Of a DNA stretch of 15,786 bases, positions 1 to 7,854 are shown one piece after another. The position numbers and the translations under genes are program-made. The stretch is from Arenicella sp. GTDB taxonomy: Bacteria > Pseudomonadota > Gammaproteobacteria > Arenicellales > Arenicellaceae. Position 1 is the first letter of the stretch. Every line of letters starts with the position of its first letter. The notes under the pieces were generated by a model. It made no database searches, was not told the DNA's origin, and saw only the letters and a program-made list of their open reading frames with translations. The stretch lies in assembly GCA_016763815.1 (NCBI GenBank), contig JAESTB010000344.1, positions 1 to 15,786 of the forward strand, read 5' to 3'.

Positions 1-1027
1 CCCTTTCACCGTCACTCCGGTAGCCGAATTTGATGAGCCATGGGCGATGACCTTTTTGCCTGACGGGCAGTTACTGGTTACCGAGAAAGCCGGGCGGCTT
101 TTATTAGTCTCTCAAAATGGGGAGATTTCAGAGCCCATTTCTGGCTTACCAGAGGTTGCCTACGGAGGCCAAGGAGGTTTGGGCGATATTGTTCTGCACC
201 CTGCTTATTCGAGCAACGGCTTGATATATATAAGCTATGCTGAATCCGGTGACGCTGGTAAATATGGAGCCGTAGTCGCACGAGCAACGCTTAGTTTCGA
301 TCAACAACAAGGTTCGCTGGAAAACCTTGAGGTGATCTGGCGACAAACCCCGAAAGTCACTGGTAAAGGTCACTATGGCCACCGCCTAGCCTTTGACACT
401 GACGGCTACCTATTTATTTCTTCAGGTGAACGCCAGAAATTCGACCCTGCTCAAGACATAATGGCTAACCTTGGTAAAATTATTCGACTACATGATGATG
501 GCACCGTTCCGGACGATAATCCTTTCGTAGAACAAGGTGGCGTTAGCGCTGAGATTTGGTCAAGCGGTCACCGCAATCCGCTGGGCCTAGCGTTTGACCA
601 TCAAGGTCGCTTATGGAATGCCGAGATGGGGCCGCTACACGGTGATGAATTGAATTTAGTAAAACGAGCTAAAAATTACGGCTACCCAATCGTCTCAAAT
701 GGTGATCATTACAGCGGTAAAAAAATCCCCAATCACGATACACGGTCTGAATTCGAAGCACCCAAGGTTTGGTGGAAACCGACCATTGCCCCTGCAGAGT
801 TAATTTTCTATTCAGGGGAAATGTTTACAGATTGGCGTAATTCATTTTTAATCGCAGGCCTTAAACCGAAGGCCATCATTCGTGTTGTCATTGATGGCGA
901 TGACGCCAAAGAGGTTGAGCGCTTCGATATGGGCGCCCGAATTCGTGAAATTGAGCAGGGCCCAGATGGCGCGCTCTGGATATTGGAAGACGGCGCCGAT
1001 GCGCGGCTACTAAAGCTGACGAAGTAA
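1..1027 (+). CDS. PQQ-dependent sugar dehydrogenase (YliI/Asd-like), 5'-truncated
   Basis: Soluble aldose sugar dehydrogenase family (glucose/sorbosone dehydrogenase, six-bladed beta-propeller), which oxidises aldoses in the periplasm with PQQ. The frame is open to the left edge: base 2 onward reads PFTVTPVAEFDEPWAM, the usual first-strand sequence of the family, so the ATG at 47 is internal. About 341 residues are visible; a signal peptide and a few residues should lie upstream. Visible motifs are GGQGGLGDIVLHP, GHYGHRLAFD (its first-motif His at 371-373 matches the catalytic general base), SGHRNPLGLAFD, the WNAEMGPLHGDELN segment that contributes to the Ca/PQQ region, and a final PDGALWILEDG blade. 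The C-terminus is intact. It converges on the sulfotransferase gene with a 31-base gap in which I see no terminator. The family is secure; the sugar substrate cannot be read from sequence. Confidence 0.93.
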   Translation, partial: PFTVTPVAEFDEPWAMTFLPDGQLLVTEKAGRLLLVSQNGEISEPISGLPEVAYGGQGGLGDIVLHPAYSSNGLIYISYAESGDAGKYGAVVARATLSFDQQQGSLENLEVIWRQTPKVTGKGHYGHRLAFDTDGYLFISSGERQKFDPAQDIMANLGKIIRLHDDGTVPDDNPFVEQGGVSAEIWSSGHRNPLGLAFDHQGRLWNAEMGPLHGDELNLVKRAKNYGYPIVSNGDHYSGKKIPNHDTRSEFEAPKVWWKPTIAPAELIFYSGEMFTDWRNSFLIAGLKPKAIIRVVIDGDDAKEVERFDMGARIREIEQGPDGALWILEDGADARLLKLTK

Positions 1028-1058
1028 TCGCAGCGAAAAAGAAAATCTTCGCAGACGA

Positions 1059-2747
1059 TTAATTGGCCAGTTCGCCTAAAGTTTGCTTTAGACCATCGAG
1101 TTTATCTCCATAGCGCTGCCAGCGCCCTATTGAACCTGAATAGAGCGGTTGGCGAACCTGTACCGAGCTAGCGGTCGAGACAGGTGCTTTATTCTCGTGA
1201 AAGCGCATGCACGACTGTTGCCACTCAAGGCCACAAAATTCAAGTAATCGCCGAGTTTGGCTTTCTTGATCATGCACGATGTCTTCGTAAGTCACTTCGA
1301 TAAACCGGTTTGCAGGTAAATACACCCGCCAGTGTGACATTAGTTGGTCAAACTGGCGATAGAATTTGGCGATCTCACCCAAGTCATAAGTGTAGTGATA
1401 ATAAGAATGCTGAACCGTCAACAGCTGTCGATAGTTGCTCAGACAGCTGTCCATCGCTCCGCGCCTCAAAGCAATGATTCGAGAGTTAGGCAACGCTTTA
1501 AGAATCAAACCAGCATAAAAAAAGTTAAGCGGCATTTTATCTGTGAAGCGTTCAGTCCCTCGACTTAGTTCAGTCGCTGCTTCAATGTAGTCCCGCCCGA
1601 TTCGCGCCAAGGCTTCATGCGAGAAAGTGTTAGATGCGATAAATGTATCAGCGTCCATCACCATATTTGAAGCGGTTTTAGCCATTTTCTTGATCAAGCT
1701 CGGGAAAACATTTAACTCGCCAGCAGCGGTAACATCACTGTGGCTGGATATAATACGGTCCACTAATGTGGTACCCGTTCTGGGCAAACCAATAATGAAG
1801 ATCGGTGCGCGTTCGCTATCAATGTCAGTGGCAATCATAGCACCAGTGGCAGCAGACTTAGCCGCCTCAAACAAACGATCATAGGAAAAAGTCGTAGAAT
1901 TTGTACTCTTCAACTTCAAACGCTTAGCTTTTTGTAGCCATAGAAAGCTGTCCTCGTAGCGCCCCAGATCTTCCATGGTTTTGGCAATTGCATGGCCTAG
2001 GTGCAAACTTGCATCTTCATCGTTTGGCAGCGATTCGAATAAAGAAATCAATTCAGGTAAATAGTTTTGATCTGGCGTTTGTCGCTTTAAGCCAACAATA
2101 GATGACCATGCACGATAGGCTCTTGAGTCTCTACTAAGAGTTTCGAAATAAGCCTTTTCAGCTCGTTCAAAATGCCCCAAAAACTGCTGCGACGCGCCCA
2201 AGTTATAGTGAAAGTTTGCTGGCTTAGGGTTTAGCTTGACGGCCTTCTCAAAAAAAGGAATCGCATCTTCGTGAAAACCTGTGCGACTATAAATTACACC
2301 GATTGTGTCGGCCAGATAAGCATCGCTGTTGATCAATAATGCGGCTTTATCTGCCGTCGATTTGGCCTCACGCTGACTGCCAATAGTGGTTAATGCTTGG
2401 CCCAAGTAGGCCTGAAAATACGCGTTCTGTGGTTCAATTTCTGCCGCGCGCTCAAACAACTCGACCGCCTTAGCATGGTTACCGTATTCAGCGGCAATAG
2501 TCGCCAACAAACAATAGGCAACGGGGTCGTTGACGTTAGCTTGGATCATCTCGATTGCCTGAGCATGAACTTGCTCAAATTGTTTGCTGGCTATTTTTCG
2601 CAAACCAGAAATTAGCCGTAGCGACGATGACGTTTGTTTCTGCACTGTCTCTTTACCATCTGTGTAGGCTCGATACTGAGCATAATTAGCCGATGACTTT
2701 GCACCAACATAGTGCACCAACTCTCCACTATGCGTATTGACACGCAT
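1059..2747 (-). CDS. TPR-repeat sulfotransferase
   Basis: Fusion of an N-terminal TPR-like helical region (about residues 47-225, with units such as GNHAKAVELFERAAEIEPQN and GFHEDAIPFFEKAVKLNPK) to a PAPS-dependent sulfotransferase domain (about 312-560). The 5'-phosphosulfate loop is PIFIIGLPRTGTT at 315-327. The 3'-phosphate motif is RGAMDSCLS with R429 and S437, and the C-terminal GSIGRWQRY block is typical. The domain transfers sulfate from PAPS to a hydroxyl or amine; the acceptor is unknown and the TPRs may bind a protein partner. No signal peptide or membrane segment is seen, so it is probably cytoplasmic. It is divergent from the TonB receptor gene. The start is uncertain: the ATG at 2747 lacks a Shine-Dalgarno, whereas a GTG at 2717 (codon 11) is preceded by GGAGAG (2726-2721). 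Family confidence is high, substrate unknown. Confidence 0.92.
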   Translation of the reverse strand: MRVNTHSGELVHYVGAKSSANYAQYRAYTDGKETVQKQTSSSLRLISGLRKIASKQFEQVHAQAIEMIQANVNDPVAYCLLATIAAEYGNHAKAVELFERAAEIEPQNAYFQAYLGQALTTIGSQREAKSTADKAALLINSDAYLADTIGVIYSRTGFHEDAIPFFEKAVKLNPKPANFHYNLGASQQFLGHFERAEKAYFETLSRDSRAYRAWSSIVGLKRQTPDQNYLPELISLFESLPNDEDASLHLGHAIAKTMEDLGRYEDSFLWLQKAKRLKLKSTNSTTFSYDRLFEAAKSAATGAMIATDIDSERAPIFIIGLPRTGTTLVDRIISSHSDVTAAGELNVFPSLIKKMAKTASNMVMDADTFIASNTFSHEALARIGRDYIEAATELSRGTERFTDKMPLNFFYAGLILKALPNSRIIALRRGAMDSCLSNYRQLLTVQHSYYHYTYDLGEIAKFYRQFDQLMSHWRVYLPANRFIEVTYEDIVHDQESQTRRLLEFCGLEWQQSCMRFHENKAPVSTASSVQVRQPLYSGSIGRWQRYGDKLDGLKQTLGELAN

Positions 2748-2772
2748 CGGCTACAAACGCTATATATATAAT
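2737..2772 (+). promoter_or_regulatory. candidate sigma70 promoter for the TonB receptor
   Basis: A perfect TTGACA lies at 2737-2742, inside the start of the divergent sulfotransferase gene. It is followed by an alternating TA tract ending in TATAAT (2761-2772). With 18-base spacing the -10 would be TATATA at 2761-2766; the perfect TATAAT at 2767-2772 sits too far away (24 bases) unless used without this -35. Transcription would begin near 2775-2780, leaving a leader of about 150 bases. This is pattern reading only. Confidence 0.35.
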
Positions 2773-2773
2773 G

Positions 2774-2816
2774 CCTAATATATAAAACGTTTTCATTAAG
2801 AACGTACGTTATTAGG
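2774..2816. promoter_or_regulatory. palindrome cluster, possible operator between divergent genes
   Basis: Within 43 bases there are two perfect 10-base palindromes, AAAACGTTTT (2784-2793) and AACGTACGTT (2801-2810). Both are enclosed by an inverted repeat, CCTAATA (2774-2780) and TATTAGG (2810-2816). The cluster lies in the gap between the sulfotransferase and TonB-receptor genes, where one bound regulator could act on both. No regulator gene is in the window and the binding protein is unknown. The rest of the gap (2817-2926) shows only a short GGGCG/CGCCC inverted repeat at about 2878-2896. Confidence 0.4.
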
Positions 2817-2926
2817 TATCTCTGGATGACGGACCAACAACTATGTCTTGGTAGCCGACCATTAACTAGCTCATTTCGGGCGCATCATATACGCCCCAAT
2901 GTGTTATCAACTTGAGAGACATTAGC

Positions 2927-5383
2927 ATGAAATACACAAAGAAGAGTTTTAAACTTAAAGCATCAGCTCGCGCGATAACGCGAGCATTAGCATTGCCACT
3001 AGTGAGTGCCGGATTTATTGGCCCTTCATTCGCGCAAGAATACGGCATTGAAGAAATTATCGTTACCGCGACTAGGCGCGCTGCTACGGTTCAAGATGTT
3101 CCGATTAACATCGCCGCTTTGGATGGCCGACGCATAGAACAACAGGGCTTTGGCGAGATTTCAGAGTTGCTCGCGTTCGTGCCAGGCATCAATGCCGTTG
3201 ATCAGGGCGGCCGCAACGGTAACGTGATTATTATTCGCGGGCTAAATGCAGAGCCATTAGGCCAAGGCGATGGCAATGGTGTCGGCGACACGGTGGCTAC
3301 TTATCTCGGTGAGATCCCGTTGCCAATCGACTTAAAGCTAAATGATCTACAGCGCGTTGAGGTATTACTCGGGCCACAAGGAACACTTTACGGTGCTGGC
3401 ACATTGGGTGGTGCAATTCGCTACATTCCGAACAAACCTAACACCGAAGAAGCACTATTCGAAGTTCGCGGTGACGTATACGACATCAAGCAAGGCGACA
3501 GTCTAAGCACCGACTTTGGCCTCACCTTTAACCAACCTCTCTCAGACACGCTTTCGGTTCGAGGCTCGGTTGATAAATTGGACGACAAAGGCTTTATCGA
3601 TTATCCATTTGTGGTCCGAACTCCAGGTGTTTCTGAGCCAGACACCGATCGAAATGACGCCGCCGCATCGGCTGCAAACTTCAACCCGTCGAGCGATGCC
3701 AATAGTCAAGAAATAACCTCCGGTCGCCTCGCTGTGCGCTGGCAACCAAGCGACAGATTTGATACAACGCTTACCTATTTCTTTCAAGATGAGGATAACG
3801 CTGGCCGAAGTGTATCTGGAGCTCGCGGTGGTTTTGCCACTCCACGCTTCGCGTCACCAAGCCGTGTTCTGGAGCCAAACGAGGAAGAGAACCGTCTGCT
3901 CGCGCCCGAAATCACAGCCGACTTAGGCTTCGCAGAACTGACCTCAGCAACCGGCATTGCTAGCTATGAAGAAGTGGGGCAACGTGATCAAACTGATTTA
4001 CTGATTGGCTTAGAGTACTCGTACGAGACCTTTCCAACCTTTACTGCTTTCACCCGTGAAGAAATAGAGCAAGACTTTTTTAATCAAGAAATTCGTTTAG
4101 TCTCTGCTAGCGACAGCAAGTTGAATTGGATCGTAGGCGCTTTCTACAATAAGTTTGAATCGGTTGATATCTCGGCTGAATTCACACCGGGTTATGCCCA
4201 GTTTGCTGGTTTCGACCGACCAGATGACCTTGAGTATTTCGCTGCAGGTTCTAGCGAGACGGTAGAGTCAGCGGTGTTCGGTGAAATAGGCTATCAAATC
4301 ACCGACCAATGGCAAGTCACCCTCGGTGGCCGCTTTTATGACTACGAAATTGAATTGCAAAGCACGGTTGACTTCCCACTTTTCGATCCAGACTTTGTAG
4401 CCTCCAATTTGGATCAAATTGCCAGTCGCGCATTTGACCCTGAATTGCGTCAGGCAGATAACGGTACTTTGTTCAAATTCAACACCTCATATGAAGTGTC
4501 AGATGATGTCATGGTGTACGCTACTATTAGCGAAGGCTTTCGTATTGGCGGCGGCAACGGCGGTGGTGCCTGCGCTGCCTTTGATCCTAATGCCCAGCAA
4601 GGCGCCTGTAACTTAGCACCTGGCCAACAATTTGGCCCTGGCCCAAATGACTTCGCCGAATTTGACGAGCGCGCTTTTGGTGCAGATCAAACTCGCAACT
4701 TCGAGCTCGGTGCAAAAACTCAATGGGCCGATGGTAGAGTGACCGTTAATGGTGCATTATTCTACGTCGACTGGCAGGACCCACAACTGTCATCGGCGAC
4801 GGTTAATGCGTCGACACCGATTACCATTAATGCTAACGGCGCAGAATCAAGTGGCATTGAGCTTAGTGGCGATTGGCTAGCGACTGATCAACTTCGCCTA
4901 CGCGGTAGCTTCAGCTACACCAAGAGTGAGTTATCAGCGCTGGTCCCATCGCTGAATAGAACCATCACCCCTCCCGGTTTTAGCTCAGCGTTTGAAGATG
5001 GTCTCGATGGCGATCGATTACCAGGCTCGCCTGAAACTCAATTCTCATTTTTCGCCAGCTACGACATTCCATTAGCAAACGGGCGAGAAATTCACCTCAA
5101 CTCAAGCTACTCATGGCAAAGCGATGTTTTGTCGCGTCCAGGCGGTCGAGTCAATGGCTTAACACTAGACAGTTTTGGTGTGGCTAATACATCAGCCGTT
5201 TATGAAACCGAGCAATACTCCGTTACCCTTTACATTAATAATCTATTCGACGAGTTTGCTGAGACTGGTGTTCAAAGCACTCGACTATCAAACCAAAATG
5301 TCTCGGGGGCGAATGTTCGTAGTTTCTTAAGCAATGTGTTGACGCCACGAACTATTGGCATGCGCTTTAACTATCGCTTCTAG
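2927..5383 (+). CDS. TonB-dependent outer-membrane receptor
   Basis: Outer-membrane 22-strand receptor/transporter, 818 residues from the ATG at 2927. That start is preferred over an in-frame TTG at 2912 because GAGAG (2914-2918) is suitably placed and it gives a clean signal peptide cleaved after SFA (about residue 36). The mature N-terminus carries a TonB box, IEEIIVTA (41-48). A plug domain follows, with VEVLLGPQGTLYGAGTLGGA ending in the IRYIPNKP block. The barrel runs to the C-terminal aromatic residue (MRFNYRF), as required for BAM-mediated assembly. Two Cys in a Gly-rich loop (GGACAAFDPNAQQGACN, encoded near 4562-4610) may form a surface disulfide. A strong terminator follows. It resembles the large marine/sphingomonad TBDR groups of unknown ligand; iron-siderophore uptake cannot be assumed. 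No inner-membrane transporter is adjacent. Confidence 0.95.
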   Translation: MKYTKKSFKLKASARAITRALALPLVSAGFIGPSFAQEYGIEEIIVTATRRAATVQDVPINIAALDGRRIEQQGFGEISELLAFVPGINAVDQGGRNGNVIIIRGLNAEPLGQGDGNGVGDTVATYLGEIPLPIDLKLNDLQRVEVLLGPQGTLYGAGTLGGAIRYIPNKPNTEEALFEVRGDVYDIKQGDSLSTDFGLTFNQPLSDTLSVRGSVDKLDDKGFIDYPFVVRTPGVSEPDTDRNDAAASAANFNPSSDANSQEITSGRLAVRWQPSDRFDTTLTYFFQDEDNAGRSVSGARGGFATPRFASPSRVLEPNEEENRLLAPEITADLGFAELTSATGIASYEEVGQRDQTDLLIGLEYSYETFPTFTAFTREEIEQDFFNQEIRLVSASDSKLNWIVGAFYNKFESVDISAEFTPGYAQFAGFDRPDDLEYFAAGSSETVESAVFGEIGYQITDQWQVTLGGRFYDYEIELQSTVDFPLFDPDFVASNLDQIASRAFDPELRQADNGTLFKFNTSYEVSDDVMVYATISEGFRIGGGNGGGACAAFDPNAQQGACNLAPGQQFGPGPNDFAEFDERAFGADQTRNFELGAKTQWADGRVTVNGALFYVDWQDPQLSSATVNASTPITINANGAESSGIELSGDWLATDQLRLRGSFSYTKSELSALVPSLNRTITPPGFSSAFEDGLDGDRLPGSPETQFSFFASYDIPLANGREIHLNSSYSWQSDVLSRPGGRVNGLTLDSFGVANTSAVYETEQYSVTLYINNLFDEFAETGVQSTRLSNQNVSGANVRSFLSNVLTPRTIGMRFNYRF

Positions 5384-5410
5384 CAATCGGTAAAACTAGG
5401 ATGTCCGACG

Positions 5411-5444
5411 AGGGCCGCTTGAATTCGCAAGCGGCCCTTTTTTT
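5411..5444 (+). terminator. intrinsic terminator after the TonB receptor
   Basis: A perfect 11-base-pair stem, AGGGCCGCTTG (5411-5421) with CAAGCGGCCCT (5428-5438), closes a six-base loop, AATTCG, and runs into seven T residues (5438-5444). It sits 28 bases after the receptor stop codon. The opposite strand has no T-run after the hairpin, so it should act on plus-strand transcription only and not end the convergent CDF operon. Confidence 0.93.
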
Positions 5445-5469
5445 GTCAGAACCCTAAGCAACTCTGCCG

Positions 5470-6372
5470 CTAGCGTCGACTAACTTCAACGGTAGAGTGT
5501 TCGATACCAAAACGACTATGTAGAATTTTTTTGATCCTATCTTTCACTAGTTTAGCATCTGCGTCTTTTGCTATACCCGCCTCTAGGGTAGCCATTGGCC
5601 GCTCTTGAGTAATCGACCATGCATGGATGTGATGCACTTTTAATAAACCATCTACTTCCTGCTCTAACACTATTGATACTTCTCTTCGGTCAAAACCTTC
5701 AGGCGCACCTTCAAGTAAAATATGAGCGCTTTGACGCACCACATACCACGCCGAACGCAAGATTATTAACGCAACCAGAACTGACAATATCGGGTCAATC
5801 AATACCCAACCTGTGTAGATAATTACGATAGAGGCTATTAGTGCGGCCACCGAGCCGAGTAGGTCGCCAACGATATGCAGAGTCGCGGCTCTAATATTTA
5901 GATTTTCTTTTTCGCCACGCGTAAGCACCCAAAACGCCAAGATATTTACCAACAAACCAGCTAACGCTACCCACAGCATTAAGCTGCCTATTACTTCGAC
6001 AGGTTGCAGTATTCGTTGGTAGGCTTCATAGCAAATCCAAGCAGCAATTAAGAACAGCGACAAACCATTTACAAAAGCGGCTAGAATCGAAAACCGATCG
6101 AAGCCATAAGTGCGCTTCCAACTTGCAGGGCGGCGAGCCAAGCGTAAGGCAAACCACGCCAAGCTGAGTGAAGCAAAGTCGGTTAGCATATGCCCTGCAT
6201 CGGCGATAAGAGCCAACGAGCCTGAGACAATACCGCCAAAAACTTCGGCGAACATAAATCCACCGGTTAATAGGGCTGCAATTGCTAGCGCTTTCTCATT
6301 TCCTGAACTATGAGAATGTCCGTGTCCGTGTCCGTGTCCGTGTCCGTGTCCGTGTCCGTGATGATCAGCCAA
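5470..6372 (-). CDS. CDF-family zinc/cation efflux transporter (CzcD/ZitB-like)
   Basis: Inner-membrane cation diffusion facilitator, 300 residues, expected to exchange cytoplasmic Zn2+ (possibly Cd2+/Co2+) for protons. The N-terminus is a His/Gly repeat (HH then seven GH dipeptides, then SHS), a likely metal-binding tail. About six membrane segments follow (roughly 28-215). The transport-site ligands are H61 and D65 (AGHMLTD) in TM2 and H166 and D170 (HIVGD) in TM5, the HD-HD set of zinc-type CDFs. A cytoplasmic domain (about 220-300) contains the HHIHAW motif used in the dimer zinc site. The start is TTG at 6372, six bases after AAGGAG. It lies 36 bases after the amidase gene on the same strand and so is probably the last gene of the amidohydrolase-amidase operon. 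Confidence 0.94.
   Translation of the reverse strand: MADHHGHGHGHGHGHGHGHSHSSGNEKALAIAALLTGGFMFAEVFGGIVSGSLALIADAGHMLTDFASLSLAWFALRLARRPASWKRTYGFDRFSILAAFVNGLSLFLIAAWICYEAYQRILQPVEVIGSLMLWVALAGLLVNILAFWVLTRGEKENLNIRAATLHIVGDLLGSVAALIASIVIIYTGWVLIDPILSVLVALIILRSAWYVVRQSAHILLEGAPEGFDRREVSIVLEQEVDGLLKVHHIHAWSITQERPMATLEAGIAKDADAKLVKDRIKKILHSRFGIEHSTVEVSRR
6318..6360. repeat. hexanucleotide tandem repeat encoding (Gly-His)n
   Basis: Seven uninterrupted, identical copies of GTCCGT (6318-6359) plus one base. On the coding (minus) strand each unit specifies one Gly-His dipeptide of the CDF transporter's N-terminal tail. Because the unit is two codons, a gain or loss by slippage would change the number of histidines without breaking the frame. 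Confidence 0.95.
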
Positions 6373-6378
6373 GACATT

Positions 6379-6384
6379 CTCCTT
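6379..6384 (-). promoter_or_regulatory. Shine-Dalgarno AAGGAG that selects a TTG start for the CDF gene
   Basis: AAGGAG on the minus strand lies six bases before the TTG at 6372-6370, an ideal spacing. An out-of-frame ATG at 6377-6375 is only one base from the AAGGAG and opens a 30-codon frame of Thr-Asp repeats ending at 6285. In the CDF frame the next codon upstream that could matter is a stop, so TTG is the only good start. Confidence 0.8.
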
Positions 6385-6408
6385 CCAAGATGCTATTCAT
6401 TCGACAGC

Positions 6409-7854
6409 TCACAATTGCATATAGCGGTAGATCAACTGCGCCAGTTGGTGGTCTTGAAAACGCTTGCCAATAAACGACATGCCCATTGGCATCCCGGCGA
6501 TCGTGCCTCCGGGAATGGTGACGTGAGGATGCCCGCCAACAGCTGGGTAGCCCGCAATACCTGGTCCAAAAAATGAATCGCCATTAATATGATCAATTTT
6601 CCAAGCAGGCCCGCCGCTAATTCCAATAATGGCGTCTAGTTTCTGCTCGGCAAAAGCTTTATCTAAACCTTGCTCGCGCGTAGTTACGTGACCTTTATCT
6701 CGAATAGCGAGATACTCTTTATGAGTGAGTTCTAAGGTGTTAGATTTTTCGAATATACTCTGATCGAAATGCTTGAGCTCTTGCGCTGCATTTTCTTGAT
6801 TAAACTGAATTAACATGGCCAATGACATTTCCTTCAACACATTATTACGGCCAGCAAAATAGGCGTTTAGATCGCGCTTAAATTCGTACTGAAGCAACTG
6901 ATAATTTTGCTCCCAAAAACCGTCATATGGCTCCAGTTCAATGCCATCAACGATGGTCACGCCGCTGGCCTTCAACTTATCTAAGGCGGCGTTAAACAAC
7001 TCATCACGCCTTGAGTCGTAGCCTAGGGTAGAGGCCATTACGCCAATTCGCATGCCTTTTAATTGTCGGCCTGATTGTAAATTTTGCAAACCATCGACTA
7101 AAGCTGGAAAATTGTCGGCTTTCGGATCAATCATTGCCGATAACACTAACGATGCATTCTCGATGGAATCAGCCAAGGGCCCGGCCGTATCTTGAGAAAG
7201 AGCGAGTGGCACTATCCCATCGCCGCTGACGATTCCATGGGTAGGTTTAAAGCCAACAACGCCATTACTTGAAGCTGGGCAAATAATCGAGCCATGCGTT
7301 TCGGTGCCGATAGCCACTTTTACGTAGCCGAGCGCTACGGCGACGGCCGAACCCGAGCTAGAACCACACGGTGATCGACTCAAATCAAGCGCATTGCCGG
7401 TTTGCCCGCCGACGGCACTCCAGCCTGAGCTCGATTTTTCAGAACGAAAATTAGCCCATTCACTCAAATTGGTTTTGCCTAAAATCACCGCTCCAGCGTC
7501 TTTTAATTGAGCAATATGCGATGCATCCTTTACCGGATAATTCTCTAATAGAGCAAGTGAGCCGGCGGTTGTTGGCAAACCCTGCAGATCAATATTGTCT
7601 TTTATTAGGACCGTCATGCCGTTGAGTAGAGAATCACCACGTTGATCGATGGCCTTAGCCTGTTGTTCCGCGCTTGAGCTAATCGCAATCACGGCATTGT
7701 AAGTGCCGTCTTTGAGCTCAATGAGCTTGAGGCTTTGCTGCACTTGCTGAACAGCCGATAAGTCAGCAGCATGACCCGCCGTTGGTCCAATTAGGTTTAG
7801 GCCAAGTGCCAATCCAAGCGCCAATCCAAAACGAGGTCTGACTGATATTTTCAT
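6409..7854 (-). CDS. exported amidase, amidase-signature family (peptide-amidase-like)
   Basis: Amidase-signature serine hydrolase, 481 residues, with a signal peptide (Arg-containing start, GLALGLALGL core, AGHA cleavage near 29), so periplasmic or secreted. The Ser-cisSer-Lys triad is visible: K85 (VLIKDN), S165 (CGSSSGS) and nucleophile S189 (GTETHGSIICPA). The spacing (80 and 24) agrees with Stenotrophomonas peptide amidase (123/202/226). Its GTET-GSI-CPA signature and QDTAGP segment resemble that enzyme, which removes the C-terminal amide of peptides; the exact substrate here is inference. One oddity is His187 where I recall Asp in the usual TDG/TETDG motif. The start ATG overlaps the stop of the amidohydrolase gene in TAATG, indicating coupled translation, and the CDF gene follows. 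A GatA role is unlikely because of the signal peptide and the absence of gatB/gatC. Confidence 0.9.
   Translation of the reverse strand: MKISVRPRFGLALGLALGLNLIGPTAGHAADLSAVQQVQQSLKLIELKDGTYNAVIAISSSAEQQAKAIDQRGDSLLNGMTVLIKDNIDLQGLPTTAGSLALLENYPVKDASHIAQLKDAGAVILGKTNLSEWANFRSEKSSSGWSAVGGQTGNALDLSRSPCGSSSGSAVAVALGYVKVAIGTETHGSIICPASSNGVVGFKPTHGIVSGDGIVPLALSQDTAGPLADSIENASLVLSAMIDPKADNFPALVDGLQNLQSGRQLKGMRIGVMASTLGYDSRRDELFNAALDKLKASGVTIVDGIELEPYDGFWEQNYQLLQYEFKRDLNAYFAGRNNVLKEMSLAMLIQFNQENAAQELKHFDQSIFEKSNTLELTHKEYLAIRDKGHVTTREQGLDKAFAEQKLDAIIGISGGPAWKIDHINGDSFFGPGIAGYPAVGGHPHVTIPGGTIAGMPMGMSFIGKRFQDHQLAQLIYRYMQL
7802..7825. repeat. 12-base tandem duplication in the amidase signal peptide
   Basis: Two copies of CCAAGYGCCAAT, differing at one base, encode the repeated Gly-Leu-Ala-Leu block of the hydrophobic core of the amidase signal peptide. 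It is probably a local slippage duplication with little functional effect beyond core length. Confidence 0.7.

Noticed and set aside
47..49. ATG as the true start of the sugar dehydrogenase
   Set aside because: The frame is open upstream and encodes conserved family sequence (VAEFDEPWAM), so the gene continues beyond the left edge.
1028..1058. Terminator between the convergent sugar dehydrogenase and sulfotransferase genes
   Set aside because: Only a five-pair GCGAA/TTCGC stem with a ten-base loop and no T-run on either strand.
2912..2926. TTG start five codons before the TonB receptor ATG
   Set aside because: The purine-rich ribosome site (GAGAG) lies inside this extension and fits the ATG at 2927, which also gives a standard signal peptide.
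6318..6360. CRISPR-like or regulatory repeat array
   Set aside because: The units are six bases, contiguous without spacers and lie inside a gene encoding a His-rich tail.
6282..6576. Plus-strand reading frames with Val-Arg or Val-Ser repeats over the CDF start
   Set aside because: They are mirror images of the GTCCGT repeat and of the amidase gene; no ribosome site or family resemblance.
6409..7854. GatA subunit of the glutamyl-tRNA amidotransferase
   Set aside because: The protein has a signal peptide, its motifs are closer to peptide amidase, and gatB and gatC are not adjacent.
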